Assembly (NCBI GenBank): GCA_021234155.1 | Contig: JAJEKV010000643.1 | Location: 1-64,000 of the forward strand | Direction of reading: 5' to 3' | DNA from: Isoetes taiwanensis | Taxonomy: Eukaryota > Streptophyta > Lycopodiopsida > Isoetales > Isoetaceae | DNA: 64,000 nucleotides | Made by a program: the position numbers and the translations under genes | Notes under the pieces: generated by a model | What the model was told of the DNA's origin: nothing | Database searches by the model: none | The model's input: the letters and a program-made list of their open reading frames with translations, nothing else | Shown here: positions 44,896 through 55,815 of the stretch, in pieces | How the letters are laid out: the number at the start of each line of letters is the position of its first letter | How positions within the stretch are numbered: position 1 is the stretch's first letter

Positions 44896-45702
44896 GGCTA
44901 TGGTGTCAAAAGTAAGAATCAGGTTTGAACCGGTGAGCCGCTCTCCTGCTTTCAGATGCAAACTTTGCTTGAAAGAAAAGCCTCGAACAGTCAAATAGTC
45001 TGCCGGAGTTGCTTGGAGAGCAAGAAATCCTACCTTTTATTCCCCTTTAAAGTTTTAGTTATTTTTTTAACACACGTGTCGTGCTAAGGCTTTTTCCTGA
45101 GACGGAAATATTCCATCAAAGAACAAATGAATCTGCTTTATATATGTTTAGATAAGATGTTTATAATATAAGATGTTATGTCTGCAAAAGTCCCATTTCC
45201 TCATCCATCTCTTAAAATGTCATTGTGTATATGCCATCCAAAACAGGTATACATGCATTGACCTCAGCTAGAGGTGGAATTTCATCTCCATGAGGGAGGA
45301 GTAAATCGAAGAGCTTTGGAGAAAATGAAAACAACACACATACCCATCCATTTGCCTTCCAAGTTTGCTCTTCTATTCTACTTGCTACATACTTAATCAA
45401 TATTTATGAGAATTTAATTGAAATAGCTCTTCTCTATTCGGAATTCTCTACATTTTAATATACTTATGGCCATTTCAAAGATGCTTGCTTCACATTTCGG
45501 CATGTGGTTTAATTTTTATTATATAGCCTTAAATGTAAAAGTTTGAGAATATAAGTTATTGTTGAAAGGCAAATGGACTGTTTACATAAACGGCGGGCTT
45601 ATCGCCTGTATGGGTGGCCCAGACAGCTGGACTACTTCTGGATTTACCATGCCAGCCTGCTGCGAATGGCCCCATTTGGATCGAGAATGGGAATTGCATT
45701 AC
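44896..45702. other. AT-rich intergenic DNA, no gene seen
   Basis: No domain, RNA gene or repeat recognised between the candidate exon and the MITE. Stop-rich in all frames. Confidence 0.45.
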
Positions 45703-45705
45703 TTA

Positions 45706-46321
45706 GGGTGAAATCACACTTGTGGCTGCCCAGGATATGAAATTTTCATCCGCCAATATTCCTGGGCGCCCCCTCTATCACACTCAGGGTGCCCGAGACG
45801 CAAGATTTCCTGGGCAGGGTGCGTATTCCTGGGCGGGGGTCATCCCCTGATCACGATCTTGGGCGCCGCCAGCTAAGTGCCAACAGTGCAGCAAGATATC
45901 GAAGAGCAAAGATTAGGGTTTCTGTTTGAGCGATTCAGGATGGATTTGAGTGTTTCCTCTCCGGATTTGCTCAAAATGAAGCCAAAATCGCAAAAGATGC
46001 TTGCAGAGGATCTAGAATAGCAAAAATCCGAGGATAAATAATGCTAAAGTCGAAGTAGGCAATCGCAAATTCGGATTTTTCTTGCTTGCAGAGGCCCGTA
46101 GTGGTTGATTCAACAGCAATCTAATCCGTTGAGGTTTGGAGGGATCTGAGACTAAAATCTGAACAACAAGAATGATTTTAGGGTTCATCGATTCTGGTCA
46201 AGTTTGTGATGTGGCAGTTTGATCTTAGGCACAAGTGTGATACTGATTTCTTCGGCATCTCGAAGACCTGCCCAAGACATAAAAATATCATTTTTGGGCG
46301 GCCGCAGGTGTGATTTCACCC
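45706..46321. mobile_element. PIF/Harbinger-type MITE with TTA target duplication
   Basis: 616 bases flanked by TTA on both sides (45,703-45,705 and 46,322-46,324). The ends are inverted repeats starting GGGTGAAATCACAC (14 bases perfect), extended to about 26 bases with only C/T differences (..TTGTGGCTGCCCA versus ..CTGCGGCCGCCCA). A 3-base TTA duplication with terminal G-G-G is the hallmark of PIF/Harbinger elements. The interior has repeated CCTGGGC words and no transposase, so it is non-autonomous. Confidence 0.8.
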
Positions 46322-46546
46322 TTACATTCCAAGATGGGATTGTTAGATCTTTAAGTAGTACCTCTAATTCCATTCTAGGTTTATCTAGCCATCCTTTGGG
46401 TCGTGCCATGTTTAACTTAGGTATTAGCTAAACCGCAAGCAACACGAATGAACGAACGATGCATTAAGTAAAGAATACATATGTAAGGCTATGTAAATGT
46501 CCAATCCAGGAGCAATAAAACCACCAATTCTGAGTCTGTATTAGCC

Positions 46547-46864
46547 ATGAATACCAAGTCTCTCTTCATCTTGTCTTTCTTGTTGATGTGTGTGTTGGCT
46601 ACAGCCAGCGCAAGCGATCCCCTGGATCAGTTCAAAGGTTGGGTTAAAAAATATAATAAATCATATTCCAGTCCCGCAGAGTTTGGCAAGCGTTTCTCCA
46701 TCTACAAGCAGAACGCAAAGCTGATAGCAGACCTAAATCCAAAGGGAAATGGAAGCGTTGTGCTAGGCCTCAATCTGTTTCCAGACCTAACCCAGCAAGA
46801 ATTTGCTGCCACGCATTTGGCAGCTCCAACTAGGCAAATCTTCCTCCAGAACCAGATCCATTAA
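46547..46864 (+). CDS. Papain-family propeptide (I29) with signal peptide, truncated
   Basis: 105 codons. Residues 1-22 form a signal peptide (MNTKSLFILSFLLMCVLATA), followed by a complete I29 inhibitor prodomain: W-x3-Y-x-K-x-Y at 32-40, then the ERFNIN signature E-x3-R-x3-Y-x2-N-x3-I-x3-N (AEFGKRFSIYKQNAKLIADL) and L-G-L-N-x-F-x-D-L-T-x-x-E-F. It stops at PTRQIFLQNQIH by a frameshift relative to the expected proline-rich junction; decayed remnants of the protease domain may follow to about 47,090 but no Cys/His catalytic block is readable. The prodomain normally keeps the protease inactive in the secretory route. Either a pseudogene or a propeptide-only inhibitor. Confidence 0.65.
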   Translation: MNTKSLFILSFLLMCVLATASASDPLDQFKGWVKKYNKSYSSPAEFGKRFSIYKQNAKLIADLNPKGNGSVVLGLNLFPDLTQQEFAATHLAAPTRQIFLQNQIH

Positions 46865-48052
46865 AAAACGCTGCATAACAGATCTGGTCTTGGCTGCAGG
46901 CCTTTTCGCAATCTGAAGAAGTTGTTGAGGAATAAAATGTGTCAGAAGCTTGGTAAGAGAAATAGACCACACCTCTATGAATTGACTTGTATATCCCTTG
47001 CCTATAGTGCATCCTTGAGTAGAATCGGTAGAGCTTTTGGCGGAAAATGTATTGGGGCAGAAGCAATCTCCTTGAATTGGGTCACACTCCATAGCTTCCA
47101 CATACATACTGCGAATTGCATAGTGAAGAATTTGATGCTGCGCTTGCGAATGGGATCAGTAAGATCATTATCGCCCATCTCATCACGAACTCCATTTTCT
47201 TCGCTTGCTAAGTATCCTTGAACAAATAATGCGTTTGTTCTTAAAATTGAAGGCTCACAATATAGAAACAGGGTCGATTTTTTTGTCTATGGCGCATTTA
47301 CGTGCTGACATGTGGCAAGCCCCTACAACCCGGAATGGCAGTTGGGTAACCTGATTCCGGGTGACAGGTTCAAGCGGTCATCTTCTTCGTGTTTTCAACT
47401 GGTTCTTTCTTAGCAATATTTCTTGCATTTCCATCCCATATTTCAGATCCACGCTCTTCTCGCCTCTGATCCAATCCATTTCACCCCTTCAATCCATCTC
47501 CATCTCTTCTTCCGATCCAGATCCATCCAAAATTTGGCCGAAATGGTGCCTCCGGCCCAAAAATCCCTCTGCTCCGGAATTAGGGTTCTTCCCGCTGGAT
47601 CTGGTTAGGGTTCTTCCCTTTTGTCTCATTAAATCCTGCGCTGTTTGATCTTGCCCTTCTTGCTGGAGTAGAGTGACAGAGCATGGCTTTGGTCGGAGCT
47701 ATCTCCATCTGGGCCCTTTTCCCATTCCCGGATTTGACCATATAAGAGATTCAGTAAGCTTAATTTTGTTACAGAGCCCACAAGATGGCAAAGAATAAAA
47801 CATCTACGAAAACACCCAAAATCTTCTGATTCGTCCCTTCGCTGCTAAAATAAATGGAGCATCCACAAGCACAACCATCTGCAAAAAAAATAACAAGACA
47901 TAAGCTTACATGCATGAAAGATCTTACCTACAAAACTTACCTGCGGAAGAAACTTACAAAAAATACAAGAAACTGTTTGCATGCAAGAAGTTTGAAGCAA
48001 AACTCGCCAGAATTGCGAGGAATATAAAGTTTGAAGCATCAAGCAGCACTCA
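46865..48052. other. Downstream of protease fragment, no clear gene
   Basis: 46,880-47,090 may hold decayed protease sequence. At 47,360-47,680 the plus strand has a pyrimidine-rich, TTAGGGTT-containing stretch that resembles a plant 5' leader, followed by a weak ATG context, but no protein family is recognisable. Confidence 0.3.
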
Positions 48053-48213
48053 GAGTTAAAGGAAACAAGAAAAACTGGCCGAAACTGCCAGCGCCTTCAT
48101 TCGGCTTCAAGAAAAACTTGCCAAGAAGAACTCGAGTTAAAGGAAACAAGAAAAACTGGCCGGAACTGTAAGCGCCATCATTCGGCATCAAGAAAACTCG
48201 CCAGAGCCTTCAT
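48053..48213. repeat. Imperfect tandem repeat, unit about 81 bp
   Basis: AGTTAAAGGAAACAAGAAAA plus ACTGGCCG occurs at about 48,053 and again at about 48,134, with similar downstream words (GCGCC-TCATTCGGC-TCAAGAAAA) in both. No coding role apparent. Confidence 0.6.
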
Positions 48214-48318
48214 TCGAGTTGAAGCATCTGCCTCGCCCCGAAACTATCTGCGCCTTTGCAAAGCCATTGCTCGCAACAGGGGAAATGGGGAGAAAAAAAT
48301 CTCTCGTTTCTATAGTGT

Positions 48319-48369
48319 GGGGAAGGGCACTTGGGACCCTTTCCCGCCAGGTCCCAAGTGCCCTTCCCC
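48319..48369. repeat. Perfect 20-bp inverted repeat with 11-base loop
   Basis: GGGGAAGGGCACTTGGGACC at 48,319-48,338 is exactly mirrored at 48,350-48,369. The pairing ends abruptly on both sides. It is about 75 bases before a Helitron 5' end. It could be an RNA hairpin, or the join of two inverted copies. No target duplication seen. Confidence 0.85.
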
Positions 48370-48442
48370 CATACAACGTGGGAAAAAGATTCCATTACGT
48401 CAGCCAGCCAGGCATTCACATGTGTTAGCCTACGCTAGCACA

Positions 48443-50130
48443 TCCCTGTATAATAAAAAAAAATGATGTCTGTCTGTAGTTCCACCCGTATCAGACGGTC
48501 GAGAAAGTGCCACGTGGGGCCATCCTGGCCACCAGTCGTCACATGTAAATGGCGGGCTTTCTAGAAAGTACGCTGAAATTTGTAGAAGCTTGAATACAGC
48601 TCGGGAATGTTCTACATGATATATGAGCTAGGTATTTAATCGGAAGCTTTGGGCACAACGCGCCGCCTTGCTGTATAGAATGATAAGGTAGGCTAAGTAG
48701 ACTAGTGCATAAGGCTTCTTAAAGTTTCAGAGGAGGACGGTTTCTCAATCAGAAGCAGCCTTTTGTATTTATAGGCAGAAAACCGGCCTTTTCCAGAATC
48801 GCCCTTTTGATGGTAAATAGCTGAGATAAAGGTAAGTAGTAGAAGCAGATAATGATGAATGGGCAAGGATTAGAACAGATTCACCCCTTTTCCAGGTCGA
48901 ATCGACCTGTATTCAGCAGATCCGGCGTTGCTCTGTTCGTCTGATACGAACTGGGTGATAAACAGGTCCTTGCCCAATCTTTATTTTACCCTGCGTCTGT
49001 ATTCGACATAGCCAAGCTTACCATCTGATTTTGAGATGTTGTTCAGCTTAGTGGGTGCCTTCAAGATCTTCAGCAGCTTATTCTTAGCCATAGCCAAGAT
49101 TGCCCAAATGCAAATTTCGCATGGCTGTTTAAGAGAACACAGGCTTCGAGCCAGCAATAAATAGAAGGGAGCAAGCAAGCGAAAAAAACCAGGTGCACCA
49201 CTGCCCAACCCATCTTTACAGAGATTGAAAAGACTCTAGAATGAAAAACTCCATCAATCCGTTCTATAGCCAGATGTCCATGTGGATATTAGCTGCCCTT
49301 TTTCTATTTTTTTGGGCGAATTCTGCAGTTCAGGAGAGCAGATGATTAATGCAAACAATCCTGGGACGAACCTTGCATAATTTGGCAGCATGACCACCTA
49401 TATCTGAATTAGAGCAAGAAGATGCTCAACAAAAATACTTCCTGATTATCCAGGTTCATTTCTGCAGTTAACCTGGTCATTTCAGAAGCTCAATTGTCTT
49501 TCCATCTGAGCTGCTCCAAGAAGATAAAACAATGGAGCCTGCATTTTAAACTACAAAGAATTGTCTGATTGCCATGATTGCGACACATATGTGGCACTCC
49601 AAAATGGACATAAATCTCTTCTAGCAATCTCTTCTAGCAAAAACTCATACAATTTGACACGTCATGTCCAACATTGAGGACAGCCTGTGTGGTTCATCAC
49701 CAACTGGTATGCCATAGAAAATCTTATATGAACACTCGGAAATTATTGATTTGCAAGCCATAGAAAATCTTATATGAACACTCGAAAATTATTAATTTGC
49801 AAGTGGATCCTGTACACATTTTAATGAAACTTCCCACAAATATTGCTGCATTTTAATCTGTGTAGCATTACCATTTAATAAGACAAAACACTAAAATGCA
49901 GATCCAATGGTATTTGAAAGATATGTCATTGAGAATAGTCCAACACCTGATCTCTTCTTCTATTATAATAAGAGAAAACACTAAAATGCAGATCCATAGG
50001 TATTTGAAAGATATGTCATTCCAAAATAACATGTGTTGAAGGTTTGGCATTTAAATATGTCAAGTTATTTCCAATAATAACATCCCATAGACAGAAAAGA
50101 GGCCGCCTGTTAGGGCGGCCAATTTTCTAG
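48443..50130 (+). mobile_element. Short non-autonomous Helitron with both ends
   Basis: The 5' end TCCCTGTATAATAAAA at 48,443 follows an A; the 3' end is a 7-bp hairpin GGCCGCC-TGTTAG-GGCGGCC (50,101-50,120), six bases AATTTT, CTAG at 50,127-50,130, then T. This fits all Helitron rules: TC start, CTRR end, subterminal hairpin, insertion between A and T, no target duplication. It encodes no RepHel. It carries a possible captured exon on the minus strand (49,022-49,091). That these two ends belong to one element is inferred from orientation and spacing. Confidence 0.7.
49022..49091 (-). CDS. Possible captured exon inside the Helitron
   Basis: Minus strand: ATG at 49,091, then MAKNKLLKILKAPTKLNNIS and a few more codons, ending at a good donor GTAAGC. 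The upstream minus frame is open to 49,208. No family recognised. Helitrons often pick up host exons; this may be the first exon of such a gene. Confidence 0.25.
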
Positions 50131-50428
50131 TAGAAGAATAAATATTTAAAGTGAGAAGTAACCATCGAAGTTCCTGCCAAAAATTGCATATTTTTTCTCA
50201 CACCGTTTCATTATCTCTCTGGCATATATAATCAAGATTCACGGAGCCCCCAAAAAAAAAAAAACCCCATTAAACGTGTTTGGTTAGTTGTTCTGTTGCC
50301 AAAAAGGGATGATTTACCAAGTAAGGAATTTTAAGAATTGAATTGTATGGGTTCTTGATAAAAACACTAGGCATCCAAAGATATATGCATTCTCACTTGT
50401 TTGAAAATCACAGTGGTAATATATATGA

Positions 50429-50508
50429 CTAGGAATGGTGCCCAAGCGTTGCTAGGTATGTGTTGAAAACATATATGGCTACTAGTAATGGTGCCCAGCG
50501 TTGCTGGG
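50429..50508 (-). mobile_element. Tandem Helitron 3' ends (minus strand)
   Basis: On the minus strand GCCCAGC-AAC-GCTGGGC, ACCATTA, CTAG and T end at 50,482. These match the end at 29,489-29,517 base for base. A second, degenerate version (CCTAGC-AAC-GCTTGGG, ACCATTC, CTAG, T) ends at 50,429, about 53 bases further. The Helitron bodies would lie to the right. Duplicated ends arise when termination is bypassed or one element inserts next to another. Confidence 0.65.
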
Positions 50509-53381
50509 CTATAAGGCAGTTATCGGGTTCAACGTTGTAGGATTCATGCAGCATTAATGCTATGCAATTTGAGCTTCAACTTTTGTATAATGCTTTATAT
50601 CATGGAGACCTTGATGCAATTTAAACATGGCTGACGTACCTATAATTCTTTTGCCTTTATATTAGAACAGATAATGTAGGTCACTCATAGCGATTTCTTC
50701 CTTTTTCTTCTACATTTGTTTACTCAATGCATCATTGAAAAGTGGCAGAGGTTAAATTAGTTGTATGTTTATTAGAGAGCGGTGAACTAAACTTGCAAAT
50801 TAATTGTTGAGTTAGTGTTGCTCTCGTGGAGAAGTAGTAGAGGTTAGCCATGTGTAGTAAACTTGCAAATTGATTGTTAAATTTAGTGTTTATTTGGATT
50901 ATGTGTATATGTCCACATAGAAAAATCCGCTTGTTCTACTTCATGAAAGAAGTATACTTCCTTTATAGAGTTACGTCATAGTGATTATTTGTTATTCTTT
51001 TGAGTTACGTTGTAGTGATTATTTGGTATTCTTTTGCTTACGAATTTGCATTGTATTTTAGATTTCTGAATACAATTTGCACTATAGTTGATATTTGTCT
51101 GATTCTTTCCAATTTGCACATCATCGATAAGCATTGTTAAGTATCATGGTTCCAAACATGCTAGGTTTGAATAAGCACAAACATCAAGTGAAATATTAAG
51201 GCAATAACTGGACAGAAAACCATATATTTGTTAAGTGCAATAGCACAAAAATCCCAAGAATAACTATGATAGGTCTATTCTTCTTTCCAAGGTTAATTAA
51301 ATATCAATGATAAGATATGGAGCTCGGATCATGGGGCTTGTAAGGCTTTTATTTTTTATATGAAAGTATATTTGTCATGCTCTTCTCTGAAAATGACGTT
51401 GGGTTTGAGGAAAAATGGTATTCGATGGCTTAGGTCAACAATTGTTCAATGGTGTAAAACAGGCTTTGGACCATGGTAACTACGTGATTATTGTTTGTTG
51501 AAGAAGAAGAAGAAGAAGAAGAGATTTTAACGTCACGCCACAAGGCAGCATCCTATCGGGCATGTGACACTTTACAACACACCCAGATGGGTCCTGCCCC
51601 CACCACTTTACATTGCTGAAGTGGGTCCTTCCCCCACCAACTTTACATTGCATGGCCACTTTCACAACGAGGCATTGAACCCGTGACCTTGGGAAGGAAA
51701 AGTGATATGTTGTGACTTGTTTTGATAAATTTTCTAAAGGTCCTTGTGGCTAAAGGACAATAAGTACCAGTTAATTCTTACGTAAGTTTGAATCTGGGTT
51801 GATAATACAATCCTTGGGATTGACCGAGGATTGATATCAGACCTAGGACTCTAGGTTCGACTGGGTTTTTTTTAGACACTTCAACTCCTTCGTATAACCA
51901 GGGTTGCTTATGTCCTTTAGCCTCAACCTTGTAAAGGAAATAAATACGAGAAGATTGCATAACACTCACATTGATCTGATATTGTTTCAGGGTGAAAACA
52001 AATACATAGAAGAAGTGTACTTTTATCCATCCTACATGGAACAATGGGCTGGCTCCTCTGGGATACGCAGCTAGCAAAGTGAAAGGCCCAAGCAAAGTCA
52101 TGCAAAACATCCAATACTACAATTTCGCTGGTTAAAAGGTATGAAATCACTGAAATATACAGCTTTATCTCAATTTTTAAATCCCTGACCAGCAGAATAA
52201 AGTATATGGGGATACCCTTATATTACACACCAGATACCTGGTGTAAAACAAAGAGGTCATGTAGCTCATATGCCATTCGGCCATGCAAAACTAAAATGCC
52301 ATTTATATGGTTTTCATTCCATGATCTATCATTGATGTGCACCAGTAGAAGTGATTAACAGTTTTATGCCAATGAGGCCATCAGCTATGACCTCAACAGA
52401 AACATACTGATGTACAGATGTGGTAAGGATCTCACAAGAATCCAGTATGATGGTGCAAGTTCTTATACGAACAATTAGCTGCCAGTATTGAAGTATTTGC
52501 AGTGGCGCAATATATAAGAAATAGTGAATGCCCAAAGTACGATGTGCAAGATCTTATTCAAGCGTTCCGCAACCAATATTGAAGGGGTATGTCTTCAAGT
52601 TTGCATATTTTCTATTTCAAAAGAATCAATAGGGAATAAAAATAAAAAATAGGGATGGGTAAGACCTCTGCTGTACAGTAGGGGTCTGCCCTACAGATTG
52701 TCAAAAAGAGGTCCGCCCAGCCTTGCGGTTGGAGGTAGGGTTTTTTTTAATTAAATAAGTGTGAGCCATAAAAGGCCAATATGGAAAATTGCTAACCACT
52801 CCCAAAAAGCAGGGGTAAAGTATTTGAGCCAATCGGAAAAATTTAAAGAAACTGAGTAGTTTGGATAGATGCACACCCTATACTAAGTGGTAGTCTGAAT
52901 TTAATATGCACCCTTTTTATGGGTTGAAAATGCCTTAGGCACCTAGTGTATGAACTATCCTATACCAAGGAAAAAGATGAACAATAAAAATTTAATGGGC
53001 AAATCTAATAGTATAATTACTTAACCAAGTTTCGTCCATGGAAAAATCATCAATGGTAAAATCGTAGTATACACGTATTAGGTTTATTGTGTCCAGATTC
53101 TATGGCAGAGGTACCCAAAGAATAATCCGAAGGCCTTTTTTCGGCTCCACCTAATACAGCTATGGAGTGCGACTTCTGGCAGCCAATCTAGAGACGATAT
53201 GCGCAGACCTGATTGTGCAGGAGTTCACATGCTTGGCATTCAAATCTCAAGCTAATATGGGGGCGTAGGCTTCTTTAGTCAAAACCTAAAATAGTGCATG
53301 ACTACTAGGTGTAGAAGGGATATTATGCACAGGGCTTGACCGGCACAGGTTTAGCTGGTAAACCTTTGTCATATATATGTT
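50509..53381. other. AT-rich DNA, probable Helitron interior, no gene
   Basis: No protein or RNA gene recognised. Contains a short GAA trinucleotide run on the plus strand (about 51,501-51,522) and a direct repeat pair GAGTTACGT-x-GTAGTGATTATTTG near 50,968 and 51,002. The 5' end of the minus-strand Helitron was not found. Confidence 0.4.
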
Positions 53382-53713
53382 ATGGAGGGAGAATTTGACT
53401 CGGACGGCAGACCCTGTGGCTCCAGTTCGGATGAGGAAAAGCTTAATAAAAAAGTGTTGGAAGACGATTTCCTAGCCTTTTTGTCTGTGTCCAATTACAA
53501 TGACTTCTTCAGCGGAATGGGGGATCAGAAAAAGGATCTTTACCTTAAAAGGGAAGCAGGCCACACTAAGTTGTCATCTGCAAGTAAGAAAGGAGGTTTT
53601 GGATGTAGATATCCATATAACAATATTGCTGGTAGTATGGATAAAGGAGAGGCCAGCATCTCTGAGACACAACAGACTGAAGATTCTACTTCAAACCAAG
53701 ACGAAATTCAGGT
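53382..53713 (+). CDS. Candidate first exon, acidic Ser-rich unknown protein
   Basis: ATG at 53,382 opens a 111-codon frame starting MEGEFDSDGRPCGSSSDEEK, acidic at the start, with a few aromatic residues in the middle and a Ser/Thr/Gln-rich end (ETQQTEDSTSNQDEIQ). It ends at CAG-GTATAA, a usable donor site, and just after that at a stop. TATATATG-like sequence lies right upstream. No family recognised; no second exon found. The codon content is more protein-like than that of neighbouring DNA. Confidence 0.3.
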
Positions 53714-55815
53714 ATAATAAGGCTTTAAATGCTAGTTAAAAACATGTGGAAGACTGATGGAATGGATTCAAAATAACCATATATGCACGGTTGCAGGTTT
53801 GAAAAACAGATATAAATACAATGTTTACATATTCTATATTCTGCTGATGAAACATAGATCTGAAGGATACAAGGGCTGATCGGCTATAAATCGAGAGGCT
53901 CCATTGTACCTTTTGGCCCTTCATTCATTACCAAGCCAATTGCTAATGATTTGATGTGGCTGCAGGTACTGGACCTCTCCTACCCTTGTCTCTTTTCTTG
54001 CTTTTTGTTGGATAAATATGGTAGATCTGGACATGGACGGGAGCAAATTTTTGAAGATAAACAAGCAGAAGAATTTCTTGGGATAAATACTGTATTAAGC
54101 TCGTCCCATAGATAAAACCAGGTTGTATAATCTTAGATTATTGTGGATAAACATTAGTGAAAGATGCTCTATCTGAAATAGAGGTAAATATTCGCTTTTC
54201 AGTTTAATGAAGTATGTTTTCATGCATCTAAAGGAACAAAACACTTGATGCAAAATTGGATATGCTTTGTAACAGTATGTACATGGCTTTTATATTTAAA
54301 GGCAGTTTATGATTTAGAAAATTATGTCTGTGGACCCAAAATGTCTAGATAAGTGTTTGTGTGATCATAGGTTGATAATCAAAATAACTATGCCTTCCTA
54401 GGAACATGATTACTCTGATTCCTGCATATTGCATTTTAAAATGTTGAAAATATTATCTGATAAGCTGGCATGCAGTTAAATAAAAATAGCAGGGTAAAAC
54501 TTAAAGAGATCTCTTGTTACCAGACTTACCATACGATATGAAATGCAGTCTCCCTTACTAAATTATTAAAGTACTGCTTTCGTTGATCATCTAGATATGG
54601 AATGGTTAAACTCTGTAATGCATGCATGTTAAATATGGAAACATAGACAGACATGCATGTTAAATGTGGAAACACAAGCAGATATGCATGTGTGTTGAGC
54701 TTCACGTTTTGAAAAGGGTTGTTGTATGCCAATGAAAAGTAAAAATAATAACATGTCTGAAGCTTAAGTGACATGAATAACACAACGTGCTAAATGCTAA
54801 GGACATGAAAACTAGATTAAGATGTTAAAGTCCTGAACAAATGCCTTTCAATAAGAAAGGTAAAGATAGTTTTAAAAGTTAAAACTTGGAGAAATTCAGG
54901 CTTTGACATGCAAGGCCTACGCTCGCATGCAAACGTACCATGTAGTACTCAAGTGTACATTTTCCATTCTCTATTTGAAACTAACAATTGTTTAGAGATT
55001 AATTTTTGGCCCCAAATCTTCTTATTTATTTTGGGAAGGCTTTGATTTTCGTGCCGGGAACGCCGCATGTAACGCCGCATGCGGCGTTCCCTCTCCCCCT
55101 TGTGGGAACTTTTTCCCTCCTGCTTGAGGAATGTTTTTCAAAGCTATAGTTCCTTGAATAAAATGTTTGGCTCATTGTCGCCACTGTTTAATTGTACTAA
55201 GATATATCTACAAAAAGCAAATTAAATTCAGCACTTATTTGAGCTACTTATTCTGCAGCTCTTTTCCGAGGCTTAGATCCCTTCTCTAAGGGCAACAATT
55301 GACTCTGGAAAAGTAGCAAAGCCTAAACCATCATTTTTATGAATGATGGAACCAAAGACAACAACTTACATGTGTTATTGAAGTATTTTGGAGTTGAACT
55401 CCAAGTGGTTAATTTACTGAGCTCATGTGTGCTTATAGAAAAAGTAGAATAAACATGGCAAAACTTTGAAATGGCACACCTTGTAACAATCAAGGAACCA
55501 CCTTGAATAAAAAGTCTTTTGCAAGTCCAATCCTCAGAAAGTAAAGGCGGATAAATAATGTCCTGCAAGCAATGGACTGCCAGAAAATTAAAATTTACAT
55601 GACGTTGAAATCACAGTGCCACCCAGATTTGTGCTAGACCAGCTCTAGCCATAGGATTTGCATGTTTAGTATGCAGACAAAAACCAAAATTCATTTGCCT
55701 GCTACTATCATCCTCCTGGGAAGAACTTTCAATCTCGCTGGGAAAATTGCAGAATGCCTACATATATAGATAATGATGAACCGAAGCCTACTGCACTTTC
55801 CAAAACTGCACCTAC
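53714..55815. other. AT-rich DNA before the second chromovirus
   Basis: No gene recognised. It has a direct repeat of ATGCATGTTAAAT-TGGAAACA near 54,624 and 54,654, and a GC-rich hairpin at 55,056-55,091: GGGAACGCCGCATG and CATGCGGCGTTCCC around eight bases. GAACGCC words link this hairpin with those near 21,652 and 27,670. The five bases before the LTR are CCTAC, the expected target duplication, whose partner is outside the window. Confidence 0.45.
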
